DNA of 64,000 bases from Spongiihabitans sp965206355 (GTDB lineage Bacteria; Pseudomonadota; Gammaproteobacteria; Arenicellales; Poriferihabitantaceae): NCBI GenBank assembly GCA_965206355.1, contig OZ242212.1, positions 1,860,001 through 1,924,000 of the forward strand, in the 5' to 3' direction. Shown piece by piece: positions 51,679 through 62,019 of this stretch (positions are counted from its first letter, which is position 1; each line of letters starts with the position of its first letter). The translations under genes and the position numbers were made by a program. Below the pieces are notes generated by a model. That model was given only the letters and a program-made list of their open reading frames with translations. It was not told the DNA's origin and made no database searches.

Positions 51679-51900
51679 TACAACCCCCAATATTGAATAA
51701 TATTTTCTAATGCTCAATTTTAACCTACCGGACAGTCGGTTTGATAGCCAAATTTCTGTCTGGTAAAGTCATAACCACCAATTTCAGCACTCAATCGTCA
51801 TTTTCCCAACACGAGGCACATAATGTCACTATAAAAACTATGGATCAAGTCATCTGTTTCGACAGAAATTGGCGATTAGACATGCTTGAATTCACATAAT

Positions 51901-52039
51901 GAGACCTTTGCACGGAAGATGATTTCGCTTTCAGGCAAGGCAAAAACGCACGGAATGAGGGAGTTTATGCTTATAAATGACCGATTGAGTACGATTTTAA
52001 CGCAGCATGCAGGTGAAATGGCTTTCGTGCAAAGGTCTC
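51901..52039 (+). repeat. MITE-X copy 11, short form
   Basis: Perfect ends and target duplication ATAAT. Directly left of it lies CTTGAATTCACATAAT, the same tail as in the repeats at 46238-46378. Confidence 0.97.
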
Positions 52040-52766
52040 ATAATAATTGCAATAGGCAATGGTTATTATTTTAGACACTCTAATGAGTTGCCATCAGCAA
52101 ATCACTCGGACTGCCTAAGCTATCTATTCTGACTGAACCTGCACAAACCATTTGCATTTACCATTTAAGGTTGGTATATTCGCACGGTTGCTTTGAATGG
52201 CTAATCTATTCAGAGGACTTTTTGAAGATATTTATCTGCGATCAAGAAACTGATTGCAGTTCTTGGGCGGTGGCGTCCAGACAGACCTTGATGAAGAAGG
52301 TTGAAAAGTAACACAGAATTGGAAATATAGGGTATCTCTATATTTGGGGTTTTAATTAGGATTTTTCGTGGTTGGTTTTTGTTCCTGCAATAGGCAGGAT
52401 GTCAAGGAGCGATCCTAACCAACACTTCCTGTAACGATTGGCAATGTGCACGTTCAGGTGATGGATAGAATGTTAAGGAGCGATCTTAATTTAAGTTGCT
52501 TCCGTAACGATGCAAAACCAGCGTATGGTCGCCGTGAATGGCGCAAGCGCAAATAACGCAGGAAGCCGTTGTTTTGCCAGTGCTTCCTGCATTAAGTGCA
52601 AAAAAATCCCGCACCCAGAATCATCGTGTATGGCATACATGAGGATTGTTGCATAGAGATATCCATAACCAGAAATGCTTCGGCAACGATGACACAAAGC
52701 TGTGCTCTGCAAGCCAGATTTGGATATAGTCTTACAGATGTCGTCATCACGGGATTATTGAGTAGT
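52040..52766. other. intergenic stretch between two MITE-X copies
   Basis: No gene is supported. It contains a perfect 8-bp stem AAATATAG/CTATATTT at about 52325-52347 followed by GGGGTTTTAATT, and a diverged copy of the palindromic family (52370-52610, listed separately). The part 52610-52766 holds short open frames with no recognisable protein. Confidence 0.5.
52370..52610 (+). repeat. diverged relative of the 3-kb palindromic repeat
   Basis: Shares TTCCTGTAACGAT, CCGTAACGATGCAAAACC, a TGGTCGCCGTGAATGG core and AAATAACGCAGGA with the array at 3033-3411. A pair of AAGGAGCGATC segments (near 52400 and 52480) suggests two damaged units. Confidence 0.65.
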
Positions 52767-52923
52767 GAGACCTTTGCACGGAAGATGATTTCGCTTTCAG
52801 GCAAGGCAAAAACGCACGGAATGAGGGAGTTTATGCTTATAAATGACCGATTGAGTACGTTTTTACCAACAGTAGGCGCTTTTAGGCGACGCAGCATGCA
52901 GGTGAAATGGCTGCAAAGGTCTC
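52767..52923 (+). repeat. MITE-X copy 12, long form, 5-bp internal loss near right end
   Basis: The left end is perfect. The right end lacks TTCGT just before GCAAAGGTCTC. The flanks (GTAGT and AAGTA) do not match exactly. It lies 165 bp upstream of the RNase E gene. Confidence 0.93.
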
Positions 52924-53088
52924 AAGTAGTACGATTATCGTTGCAATGTTACCCCTCTTCTCGTTTTTATTCTGTCAAAACGCCCCCGATTGAATTTCTG
53001 CTCATTATTAGGGCAGTAACTAATTACCCTGCGTTAATGCGGCTGATTTTTTCAGGTTCACTGGCGCTGGCAAACGGAATAATTAACA

Positions 53089-55455
53089 ATGAAAAGAATA
53101 TTATTTAATGCAACTCATGCTGAAGAGCTACGGGTTGCCATCGTTGATGGGCAGAAGCTCATTGATTTGGATTTAGAGTCGGCCATAAGAAGCGAAAAAA
53201 AAGGCAATGTTTACAAGGCTATAGTAACTAAAGTTGAACCAAGTCTTGAAGCATGTTTTGTTGATTATGGTGCTGAAAAACATGGCTTCCTGCCACTGAA
53301 GGAAATATACCGGGATTATTTTGACGCATATAGTCCCGGTACTCCGGTTGGTCAAATAAAAATTGATTCGGTGATTAAGGAAGGTCAGGAAATGATTGTG
53401 CAGGTGGACAAGGATGAACGTGGCAATAAGGGGGCTGCTTTAACCACTTTTGTCAGCCTCGCCGGACGATTTCTGGTGTTAATGCCGAATAACCCGAAAG
53501 GTGGCGGTATTTCTCGGCGAATTGCCGGCAATGAACGTGCGGAATTGAGAGATGCCTTGTCTGCTTTGAAGGTTGATTCTCAACATTCGTTGATTGCACG
53601 CACCGAAGGTATTGGTAGGAGCCAGAGCGAACTACAATGGGATCTGGATTTCCTGTTAAAACTCTGGCAGACCATTGAGCAGTCTTCAAGCGAACTGAAA
53701 GCGCCCTTCCTGATTTATCAGGAAAGCAATCTTATCGTTCGTTCAATTCGTGATCATCTTGCGGAAGAGATTGCTGAGATTATTGTCGATGATGAAGAGG
53801 TATATGAACGTGCGCAGCGTTTCATCAATCAGGTAATGCCACAAAACCTGTTTAAGCTGAAACTTTATAATGACAGTATTCCTTTGTTTGCCCGCTACCA
53901 GATCGAGCGCCAGATTGAATCGGCATTCAACCGTGAAGTCAATCTACCCGCCGGGGGATCTATTGCCATTGATCACACAGAAGCACTGATTGCGATTGAT
54001 GTCAACTCTGCCCGTGCAACAAAGGGTAGCGATATTGAGGAAACCGCTTTTCAAACCAATCTGGAAGCGGTTGATGAGATAGCGCGCCAACTCAGAGTGC
54101 GTGATATGGCAGGTCTAATTGTCATTGATTTAATTGACATGACAGTCAACCGCAATCAACGCGCCGTAGAAGCGCAGTTAAAAAGTGCCTTACAGGCTGA
54201 TCGGGCGCGTGTTCAGGTAGGTCATATATCTCGTTTTGGCTTGCTGGAAATGTCGCGACAACGATTACGCTCATCCATAAGCGATGCCAACTACCGAACA
54301 TGCCCGCGTTGTGAAGGCATGGGGGCAATTCGTAATGTCGTGTCATCTTCACTGAGTCTGTTGCGAATAATTGAAGATGAAGCCCTGAAAGAAAATGCCG
54401 AAGCCGTACAGGTTATTCTGCCGCTGGATATGGCGACTTATCTTTTGAATGAAAAACGCCATGAACTAAGTCAGCTTGAATCAAGACTGGTTTCGCGAAT
54501 AATTATTATTCCTTCGGATGATCTGTCCAGCCCACACTTTCAAATTAAGCGTCTGCGTAGCGAGGAATTTGATGAATTAAGTGGCATAGCCAGCTATAAA
54601 CAGAAAGTTAACATTGACAATCCTGAACCCAGTGCGCTGGCAAAAACCACCGTAAACAAACCCGAACCCGCATTGGTTAAACTTGACGAGATCAATCACC
54701 GCTCGCCCCCCGCTCGCAAAGCATCCAAAAAATCGACAAACAAACCCACTAAAAACACCGAAAAAGTCGGATTGTTACGCCGAATTAGTGAAGCGGTTTT
54801 TGGAAATAGTGATACTGCCTCATCAGCACCCGCAGAAAGACAGAAAACCTCTCGTCAGCCACGAAAAAAGACGCAAAATCGCTCAGCCTCTCAATCGACC
54901 CGTGGGCAATCTGGCAAGGATCGTAGCAGAGTTCAGCAAAACCGAAAGCGTAACAATAACCGGGAGAGTGGTCAGGAGAATCAAAGCCGACAAGCCCATG
55001 CCGGGCGGGATGACAGAACAAATTCTGGTCGAAATCAACAAAACAAATCACAGTCGCAAAGTCGTGCTACGCACAGCAGGAGCGGCGCGAAATCGCAAAC
55101 ACGAAACCCGAGCAACCATAACCGAAACAACCCACCTGCAACACCGGATAATCGGAATTACCGAGAATCTAATCAGGAATCAGCCCGGTCCTCGCAGAAT
55201 TTTCCCGACAACCATGGCAATGCTATGCGCTCGAACCCACAATCCGATCAGGCACAATCAAGAGAACGCTGGCAATCAACCCCAGCAAGCAACCCAAGAT
55301 CACAAGCACCTTCTCCGAGACAACCGTCTCCAGCACCTTCTCAAGGAGAATATCAGGGCAGACGTACTCACCAGAGTACTAACCCGCAGAGAGTCCGACC
55401 AATCCCGACTCCTGCTGATGATATTCCAGACGATATTGGCAACAGAAAGATTTAA
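53089..55455 (+). CDS. rne: ribonuclease E
   Basis: A 788-residue RNase E. Start MKRILFNATHAEELRVAIVDG. S1 domain at about residues 36-120. The catalytic segment IAIDVNSARATKGSDIEETAF carries the first metal-binding Asp and LIVIDLIDM the second. The zinc-link CPRCEGMG lies near residue 405. From residue 510 on the protein is Arg, Gln, Asn and Ser rich and probably unfolded; that is the scaffold for the RNA degradosome, and it is shorter and less acidic than in E. coli. Upstream are 165 bp and then a MITE-X, so the 5' leader (site of autoregulation in E. coli) may be altered. Confidence 0.93.
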   Translation: MKRILFNATHAEELRVAIVDGQKLIDLDLESAIRSEKKGNVYKAIVTKVEPSLEACFVDYGAEKHGFLPLKEIYRDYFDAYSPGTPVGQIKIDSVIKEGQEMIVQVDKDERGNKGAALTTFVSLAGRFLVLMPNNPKGGGISRRIAGNERAELRDALSALKVDSQHSLIARTEGIGRSQSELQWDLDFLLKLWQTIEQSSSELKAPFLIYQESNLIVRSIRDHLAEEIAEIIVDDEEVYERAQRFINQVMPQNLFKLKLYNDSIPLFARYQIERQIESAFNREVNLPAGGSIAIDHTEALIAIDVNSARATKGSDIEETAFQTNLEAVDEIARQLRVRDMAGLIVIDLIDMTVNRNQRAVEAQLKSALQADRARVQVGHISRFGLLEMSRQRLRSSISDANYRTCPRCEGMGAIRNVVSSSLSLLRIIEDEALKENAEAVQVILPLDMATYLLNEKRHELSQLESRLVSRIIIIPSDDLSSPHFQIKRLRSEEFDELSGIASYKQKVNIDNPEPSALAKTTVNKPEPALVKLDEINHRSPPARKASKKSTNKPTKNTEKVGLLRRISEAVFGNSDTASSAPAERQKTSRQPRKKTQNRSASQSTRGQSGKDRSRVQQNRKRNNNRESGQENQSRQAHAGRDDRTNSGRNQQNKSQSQSRATHSRSGAKSQTRNPSNHNRNNPPATPDNRNYRESNQESARSSQNFPDNHGNAMRSNPQSDQAQSRERWQSTPASNPRSQAPSPRQPSPAPSQGEYQGRRTHQSTNPQRVRPIPTPADDIPDDIGNRKI

Positions 55456-55485
55456 GCACTTATAGTGAGTTATCAATTTAGTGAG

Positions 55486-56107
55486 TTATGAATTGTTAAT
55501 TATGGGTATTTGCATTATTCCAGCAGTGCGGCAGAAGACCGCTATAGATTCGACATACGCGGTATGAGGGAACATATCAATCCAAAGAAACATCGCTAAC
55601 TCATAGCCATTGCTATTGACTATAATATCGGCATCTCGCGCCAGTGTCGCGGGATTACAGGAGATAGACCAGCAGTTCCGGTTTGATTGCTGGAACGAGT
55701 CGAAATACTACGGCCATTGCGCCTTGAATCGGAGACCGTTTATTTTCGACTTGCACCTTGCCGATTCTTGCTAAACTGAGACCTTTGCACGGAAGATGAT
55801 TTTGTTTTCAGGCAAGGCAAAAACGCACGGTAATGAGGGAGTTTATGCTTATAAATGACCGAGTGAGACCATTTTTACCAACAGTAGGCGCTTTTAGGCG
55901 ACGTAGCATGTAAGTGAAATGGCTTCCGTGCAAAGGTCTCAAACTGTCAAATAAGGTTTTTCCCTTATGCGGTCACTGCGCTGCACTATCAAGGTGTTGC
56001 AAGACACATTCACCTTAACCACAGCACAACCGTCATGCGTCGAATCAGCAACCCGCGCTTCATAGCTTGCTATTCGGGTTTGGTGTCCGATTCGCCATTT
56101 CAGCCAC
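55486..56107 (-). pseudogene. rlmD: broken 23S rRNA m5U1939 methyltransferase gene with MITE-X inside
   Basis: The 3' part (stop at 55486-55488) reads ISCNPATLARDADII, then MFPHTAYVESIAVFCRT, the unmistakable RlmD/RumA C terminus with the catalytic Cys. Upstream, after a frameshift, come GAMAVV and AIKPELLVY. The 5' part (about 55941-56107) reads YEARVADSTHDGCAVVKVN, an RlmD-type TRAM start. The roughly 300 codons between are gone, and a MITE-X (55778-55940) lies at the junction. The gene starts 33 bp after the exonuclease stop, so it was once cotranscribed with it. It is non-functional as it stands; a second copy may exist elsewhere. Confidence 0.8.
55778..55940 (+). repeat. MITE-X copy 13, long form, inside broken rlmD
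   Basis: Perfect ends apart from internal point changes, and perfect target duplication AAACT. The perfect duplication shows the element inserted after, or independently of, the large deletion around it. Confidence 0.95.
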
Positions 56108-56139
56108 TAAAAGTGTCATTCAGGCAACGATGGAAATGA

Positions 56140-56919
56140 TTAAGACCAGGCGTTCAGAAAGGCATCAAAATGCGGACTATTTGAGGCTTTAAGTAGTTCG
56201 CGTACACGCTGACATTCATCGGCATATTGCTGTTCAGTCGCATTCCCGCGAATCAATTCCCATTTCAAATAAACCAGATAGGTGTTTAGCGCATCGATTT
56301 CGCAGTATTGGCGAATCTCTTCGATGCCTCCCGCCTGATAGGTTGTCCAAACTGCTGCCCCGCTCAATCCCATCTTGCCCGGAAAGCCAAGCATAACGGC
56401 AATCTGATCCAATGGCGCCGCCGCCCGAAAATTGAAACCAGCCAGAACGTCCATTAGGTCAATATGACGCCAGTGATATCGGCTTAAATAATTGTTAAAT
56501 TTGAATTCCCGATCACCCTCGCCATTGTCCCAGTAACGACTTGCGACAACATGATTAAGCAATGAGCGGTAATGCAACACCGGCAAATCAAACCCACCAC
56601 CATTCCAACTCACTAAAGTTGGGGAATACTTTTCAATGCCATCATAAAACCGTTGAATCAACTCGCTCTCAGTCGAATCAGCCGTACCCAACGACCAAAC
56701 CTGAAGGGAGTCTCGCGTTCTAAGCACAGTGGAAATAGCAACAATTTTGTGAAAGTGCAACGGCAGAAAATCAGAAGCACTGGCTTTTTGCAGCTGTTTT
56801 GCAAACATCGCCTTAGCAATGTCATCATCCGACAGCCCTTCCAGTCCATAGACGCGACGACCAGATAACGTATCCGGAATGGTCTCAATGTCAAATGTTA
56901 ATATGTTCATACTGTTCAT
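56140..56919 (-). CDS. predicted 3'-5' exonuclease, PolB exonuclease-like
   Basis: A 259-residue RNase H-fold exonuclease. Motif I NILTFDIETIPD lies at the very N terminus, motif II VSWNGGGFDLPVLHYRSL near residue 105, and motif III YCEIDALNTYLVYLK near residue 212. Acidic metal ligands in all three are intact. It matches the stand-alone PolB-like exonucleases of proteobacteria, whose role is not well defined. The start could be M1 or M4 (MNILTFDIE). The broken rlmD follows closely. Confidence 0.85.
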   Translation of the reverse strand: MNSMNILTFDIETIPDTLSGRRVYGLEGLSDDDIAKAMFAKQLQKASASDFLPLHFHKIVAISTVLRTRDSLQVWSLGTADSTESELIQRFYDGIEKYSPTLVSWNGGGFDLPVLHYRSLLNHVVASRYWDNGEGDREFKFNNYLSRYHWRHIDLMDVLAGFNFRAAAPLDQIAVMLGFPGKMGLSGAAVWTTYQAGGIEEIRQYCEIDALNTYLVYLKWELIRGNATEQQYADECQRVRELLKASNSPHFDAFLNAWS

Positions 56920-57079
56920 TTTATGAATAATGGATAATTGAGAATTAACAAGACATACCAGCCTACAATCCCGACAGAACTATCATCAGTAATTCGTAAT
57001 TCGTAATTGATTAAATTATACTAGGGAACGCTGTTATATGCAGAACATTCTTAAACTCACCAATAGCACGGCTTGAAAA

Positions 57080-60000
57080 ATGAAAAATACGGTTACTGAA
57101 TCACTTATTTCCAGTCTCAAACGTAAACTTGCCACTAAACAATCAGCCACGGAAATTGATTTTCTCAGGGTCTATTATTATCGGCTGTCGGGGCAGGATT
57201 TTGAAATTCACCGAGCACTGGAATTCAGAAACGCTGCGTTAGCACATCGCAAGCTGGGAAACAACAGAAAGCCGGGAGAAACCTTAGTCGCATTATATAA
57301 CTTTTCTCCCTCGGAACATCCTCGCAACACTCGCTCACAAGGGTCTCGTGCGCGTGGCTATCAGCAAAGAACAATGATCAATATCATTTTAGACGACCAG
57401 CCATTCGTTATAAATTCATTGTTAATGAAATTACACAGTTTACGAAAAACGCCTCTGCAAACACTGCACCCATTATTTAGGGTAAGCCGTGACAAAAACC
57501 ACAAAGCTATCGCTTACCAGCGCTTTCATGTAGCCCCTGCGGCAGATAAAAAAAGCGTTGGCACTGCCGCTAAAAATAGCTGCATTGAGTCCTATATTCA
57601 GTTTGTTATTGACCATACCCCCGAAAAGGAACATCTGGCAATAGCAACCGCCTGCAAGGATGTCATCGCTGAAATCAATGGCGTTGTCGCAGATTGGAAA
57701 GCGATGATTCAGCAGGCCCTTAAACACGTCAGCATCCTTGATGCGATGAAAAAGAATGTGGCCGTTTCCGAATACGATGTTGAATATGGTGAACTATTCC
57801 GATGGATGACCCGCGATCATTTTGCCTTTCTAGGGTACTGCGAACTTGATGTACAGGAGGTACCGTCTGCCGATTTTGCATCAACCAGTAAGGGCTCAAT
57901 ATCACCGTCCAACACATCAGCACAAAAATCCAACAAGCCGTCAAACAAACAGATCATCAAACTCAGAAAATCATCGTTGCTGGGGACATTAAAAACAGCG
58001 TATGCCGATGATGCCAAATCGGTCATGGCTATCCTGCCGAACATGGTATTTAGCAAAAGCGCGCCACTGATTTTCACCAAAACCCGACAACGCGCCAATA
58101 TCCATCGACCTAATTATATGGATTGCCTATTATTTGATCATGATTTTGACAATAAAAACACAAAAAAAACCGTGAGTTGCTTCATCGGCTTTCTTGCCGG
58201 TTCGACTGCCACATTACCCACCTCAGATATACCGTATCTGCGTAGTAAAACCGCACATATTCTGGAATCCAGTATGCTGCGTAAAGGTGGGCATTCCTAT
58301 AAAGAACTCAGAACCATACTAGAAACATTGCCACGCGAAAAGATATTTCAGATTGATACAAAAAATCTGTATTCACTGTGTATGACGCTGTTAAATCAGG
58401 AACGGCGTAAAACGCGCTTACACCTACATAAGAATCTTTGCGGGCATTACTATTCCTGTTTGGTATATGTTCCAAGAGACTTATTTAACAGTCAGTTACG
58501 AATTAAAATTCAAAATTTTCTAAGAGAAGAGATCAAAGCGAAAGAAATTGAATTTGACGTTTATTTTTCCTCTTCCATCCTGACCCGAATCCATTACACC
58601 ATCCACACCGATCCGGAGTCGGCAGTTATCGTTAATGCCGTCGCCCTTGAAACAGCAGTACAGGAAATAACGCGAGACTGGAATGATAATTTGCATGAAA
58701 AACTGAAATTATCTTACGGACTGGAAAATGCTGGCAAGATTCTGGACACTTTTCGTGATGCTTTCCCGGCTGCCTATCAGCAGGATTTCACCATTGACAA
58801 TGCGCTGGCAGATATTCAGATTTTTCAAAATCTTAATGCGATTGATATTCATGCGTCTTTACAACCCTCAAGCCGAATTAATGTTGCTATGGGGATATAC
58901 GCCAGTTTTAAGCTGTATTGCACCGAAAAAATCGCATTGTCAGACGCGATCCCAATTCTCGAAAATATGGGGGTTCGGATTCTCGGCGGACGACCTTACA
59001 AAATAAAAACCACAAAAAATAATCTGTATCGCATATTAGAATTTGAAATTATGCGTCAAGATAAAAAGCACTTTGACTTTGAAATCAGCGCACGCAGTTT
59101 CGAGACTACTTTCATTCAATGCCGAAATAATGCCATTGAAAATGATGGTTTTAATGAACTCACCCTGCTTGCGGGTATTAGCTGGCGGCGTATCAATCTG
59201 TTTCGCGCCTACTTTCGTTATCTGAAGCAGATTCGGTTACTGTACAGCGAGAATTACATCATCGAGGCAATCACCAAAAACCCGGCACTGGCAGTCGCCA
59301 TATCCAACCTGTTTTCCGCCCGCTTTGATCCGCGCAAACAAAAGCAAAAAGATACCGCTATCCGCAAATATAATCTGCAAATAAAACGACGACTCAATGC
59401 AGTGAGCACGCTCGATGAAGAGCGCATACTACGCGCATTGCTTGATGTTATGAGCGCCACGCTAAGAACGAATTATTTCCAACCTGAGCAAGATAACTCA
59501 CCAAAATCGTATATTTCCTTTAAGCTCGATTCGGCTTCAATACCGAACATACCCAAACCGATTCCTAAATTTGAGATATTTGTGTATTCACCACGCATTG
59601 AAGGGGTGCATCTGCGCGGCGGTTTGGTCGCACGAGGTGGTTTACGCTGGTCAGAACGAGCCGAAGATTTCCGTACTGAGGTGTTGGGGCTGGTTAAGGC
59701 GCAACGGGTAAAAAATGCCGTGATTGTGCCGGTTGGTTCAAAAGGTGGTTTTGTCGCCAAACAACTACCGCTTAGTGGGCAGGATGACATACTTGCGGAA
59801 GTTATCGCCTGTTACAAGATTTTTATCAGCGGTCTGCTGGATATTACCGATAATTTATCCGCCAACAAAGTGATTGCACCACAAAACGTGGTCAGGATGG
59901 ATGATGATGATCCGTATCTTGTTGTTGCCGCCGACAAGGGTACGGCAACATTTTCAGACATGGCTAACGAGATTTCAGAACATTACCGCTTTTGGCTGAG

Positions 60001-62002
60001 TGATGCTTTTGCTTCTGGCGGTTCTGCCGGTTATGACCATAAAAAGATGGGGATTACCGCACGAGGTGCATGGGAATCGGTAAAACGCCACTTTCGTGAA
60101 CTGGGGAAGGATATTCAATCCGAGCCATTTACCGTTGTCGGCATCGGTGATATGGCAGGCGATGTATTTGGTAATGGTATGCTATTGTCTGAGCAAATAC
60201 AGCTGATTGCCGCATTTAATCATAAACATATATTTCTTGACCCCGATGCGGATGCTGCAGTGAGCTATCAAGAACGGAAACGTATTTTCGCCCTGCCCCG
60301 TTCTGCATGGACTGACTATAATACGAAACTGATTTCTAAAGGTGGTGGAATTTATTCACGCGATGCCAAGTCGATTGCGCTATCACCACAGATTAAAAAA
60401 GCACTTGGTGCAACACAAGATCACTATGCGCCGAATGATCTAATCAATGTGATATTAAAAGCAGAAGTCGAATTGCTTTGGAATGGTGGTATCGGCACTT
60501 ATGTTAAATCCTCATCCGAATCGCATGAAGACGCTCAAGATCGGAATAATGACAGCTTGCGGGTCAGTGCTTGCGAATTAAACTGCAAGGTCATTGGTGA
60601 AGGGGGTAATCTGGGTATGACGCAGATGTCCCGTATTGAATTTTCTCAAAAAGGCGGATTATGTTATACCGATGCCATTGACAATTCAGCTGGTGTGGAT
60701 ACCTCCGATCATGAGGTCAATATAAAGATTCTGCTCAATGCGGAAATGCAAAAAGGACGATTATCACTGAAAGACCGAAATACCCTGCTAGCAAAGATGG
60801 AGCGGGAAGTAGGGCATCTGGTGCTTGCCAATAATTACCTGCAAACCCAGATATTGAGCATTGAAACGGCATACAGCTCCGAGTTAATGCCGCGACAGTG
60901 CCGTGCAATTTTGCAACTGGAAGAAAATGGCTTACTCAATCGGGAGCTAGAATATCTTGCAGATAATGCCACGCTTAACCAACGTTTTGAAGCAGGCGAC
61001 TATCTAACGCGCCCCGAATTGGCAGTGCTACTGTCTTACAGCAAGATGGACCTGTATCAGCAGCTACTGGACTCGGAACTGCCTGACAACCGTTATCTAA
61101 AAGAAGAAATTGAGCACTATTTCCCTGAACTGATTAGCAGAAAATATCGCCGTCAAATTCATAAGCACCGCCTGAAAAGAGAAATTATATCAACCCAAAT
61201 TACCAATAATTTAGTAGGCATCATGGGAGCCTCTTTTCATCTGCGTCTGGCAGAGCTAACGAGTAATTCGGTAGAGACGATTACCGCCGCCTATATTGCT
61301 GCTCGCGATATTCTGCAAAGTAATACGGTAATTGAAAAAATTCAGTTACAGGACAATAAAATACATGCCAGATTACAGATGCGTTGCCTAATAGATATAG
61401 CGGCAACACTGGAATCTGCAATGTTGTGGCTATTAAGATATACCAACCAGCCTATTGACATCCATAGCACGGTAAAACGATTCTCCAAAGGCTATCAGCA
61501 ATTATTGCGGGATTTTGAAAAAACCGCCATCCTTCCCAACAACTTCAAGAAAGGTGGATTACCGAAATCGCTCGCCAGCAACCTTGCCGCAAGGGTAGCA
61601 CTGACCAATGGCATGGAGATTATCAATATCGCGCTGAATTCCAAACAATCAGTAACGCTAGTCGCCGAAGTCTATTTTGGTATTGAACAGCTACTTGGGC
61701 TTGAATGGTTACAGCATGAAATAGCCAATCTGCAGGTCAACAATAACTGGCATGAAAAATCAAAGTTCAGTCTGGCAAACGATCTGCGCAGTCATCAAAC
61801 CGATATTACTGCCAACATCGTTGCTTCAGCAAGCGAAACATCTGCCAGCAACAGATTGGATGCTTGGGCAGATAATAACCGTCAGGTCATTGACAACCTC
61901 GGAAAAATGATAAAACATCTGATTGAGGAGAACCATCCCGATTTTGCCATGCTATCGGTATTGGTTAGTGAGTTAAGTCGTTTGAAACAGGAGCGGGAGT
62001 GA
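57080..62002 (+). CDS. gdhB: NAD-specific glutamate dehydrogenase, large (180-kDa) type
   Basis: A 1640-residue enzyme of the GDH-180 class, full length. It deaminates glutamate to 2-oxoglutarate with NAD. The catalytic region (about residues 830-1170) has GLVARGGLRWSERAEDFRTE, VPVGSKGGFVAK with the catalytic Lys, GDMAGDVFGNGML and NGGIGTYVK. The N-terminal 700 residues form the regulatory ACT-like part. The upstream region holds a TATACT -10 candidate (about 57018) within AT-rich repeats of GTAATTC. It is preceded by a divergent exonuclease gene, so the 160-bp gap must hold both promoters. Confidence 0.93.
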   Translation: MKNTVTESLISSLKRKLATKQSATEIDFLRVYYYRLSGQDFEIHRALEFRNAALAHRKLGNNRKPGETLVALYNFSPSEHPRNTRSQGSRARGYQQRTMINIILDDQPFVINSLLMKLHSLRKTPLQTLHPLFRVSRDKNHKAIAYQRFHVAPAADKKSVGTAAKNSCIESYIQFVIDHTPEKEHLAIATACKDVIAEINGVVADWKAMIQQALKHVSILDAMKKNVAVSEYDVEYGELFRWMTRDHFAFLGYCELDVQEVPSADFASTSKGSISPSNTSAQKSNKPSNKQIIKLRKSSLLGTLKTAYADDAKSVMAILPNMVFSKSAPLIFTKTRQRANIHRPNYMDCLLFDHDFDNKNTKKTVSCFIGFLAGSTATLPTSDIPYLRSKTAHILESSMLRKGGHSYKELRTILETLPREKIFQIDTKNLYSLCMTLLNQERRKTRLHLHKNLCGHYYSCLVYVPRDLFNSQLRIKIQNFLREEIKAKEIEFDVYFSSSILTRIHYTIHTDPESAVIVNAVALETAVQEITRDWNDNLHEKLKLSYGLENAGKILDTFRDAFPAAYQQDFTIDNALADIQIFQNLNAIDIHASLQPSSRINVAMGIYASFKLYCTEKIALSDAIPILENMGVRILGGRPYKIKTTKNNLYRILEFEIMRQDKKHFDFEISARSFETTFIQCRNNAIENDGFNELTLLAGISWRRINLFRAYFRYLKQIRLLYSENYIIEAITKNPALAVAISNLFSARFDPRKQKQKDTAIRKYNLQIKRRLNAVSTLDEERILRALLDVMSATLRTNYFQPEQDNSPKSYISFKLDSASIPNIPKPIPKFEIFVYSPRIEGVHLRGGLVARGGLRWSERAEDFRTEVLGLVKAQRVKNAVIVPVGSKGGFVAKQLPLSGQDDILAEVIACYKIFISGLLDITDNLSANKVIAPQNVVRMDDDDPYLVVAADKGTATFSDMANEISEHYRFWLSDAFASGGSAGYDHKKMGITARGAWESVKRHFRELGKDIQSEPFTVVGIGDMAGDVFGNGMLLSEQIQLIAAFNHKHIFLDPDADAAVSYQERKRIFALPRSAWTDYNTKLISKGGGIYSRDAKSIALSPQIKKALGATQDHYAPNDLINVILKAEVELLWNGGIGTYVKSSSESHEDAQDRNNDSLRVSACELNCKVIGEGGNLGMTQMSRIEFSQKGGLCYTDAIDNSAGVDTSDHEVNIKILLNAEMQKGRLSLKDRNTLLAKMEREVGHLVLANNYLQTQILSIETAYSSELMPRQCRAILQLEENGLLNRELEYLADNATLNQRFEAGDYLTRPELAVLLSYSKMDLYQQLLDSELPDNRYLKEEIEHYFPELISRKYRRQIHKHRLKREIISTQITNNLVGIMGASFHLRLAELTSNSVETITAAYIAARDILQSNTVIEKIQLQDNKIHARLQMRCLIDIAATLESAMLWLLRYTNQPIDIHSTVKRFSKGYQQLLRDFEKTAILPNNFKKGGLPKSLASNLAARVALTNGMEIINIALNSKQSVTLVAEVYFGIEQLLGLEWLQHEIANLQVNNNWHEKSKFSLANDLRSHQTDITANIVASASETSASNRLDAWADNNRQVIDNLGKMIKHLIEENHPDFAMLSVLVSELSRLKQERE

Positions 62003-62019
62003 ATTGTTAATTATGACTT

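Noticed and set aside
52610..52766. Possible protein remnant reading AFLVMDISMQQSS on the minus strand
   Set aside because: Short, without recognisable family, and its upstream part runs into MITE-X sequence; not enough to call a gene or pseudogene.
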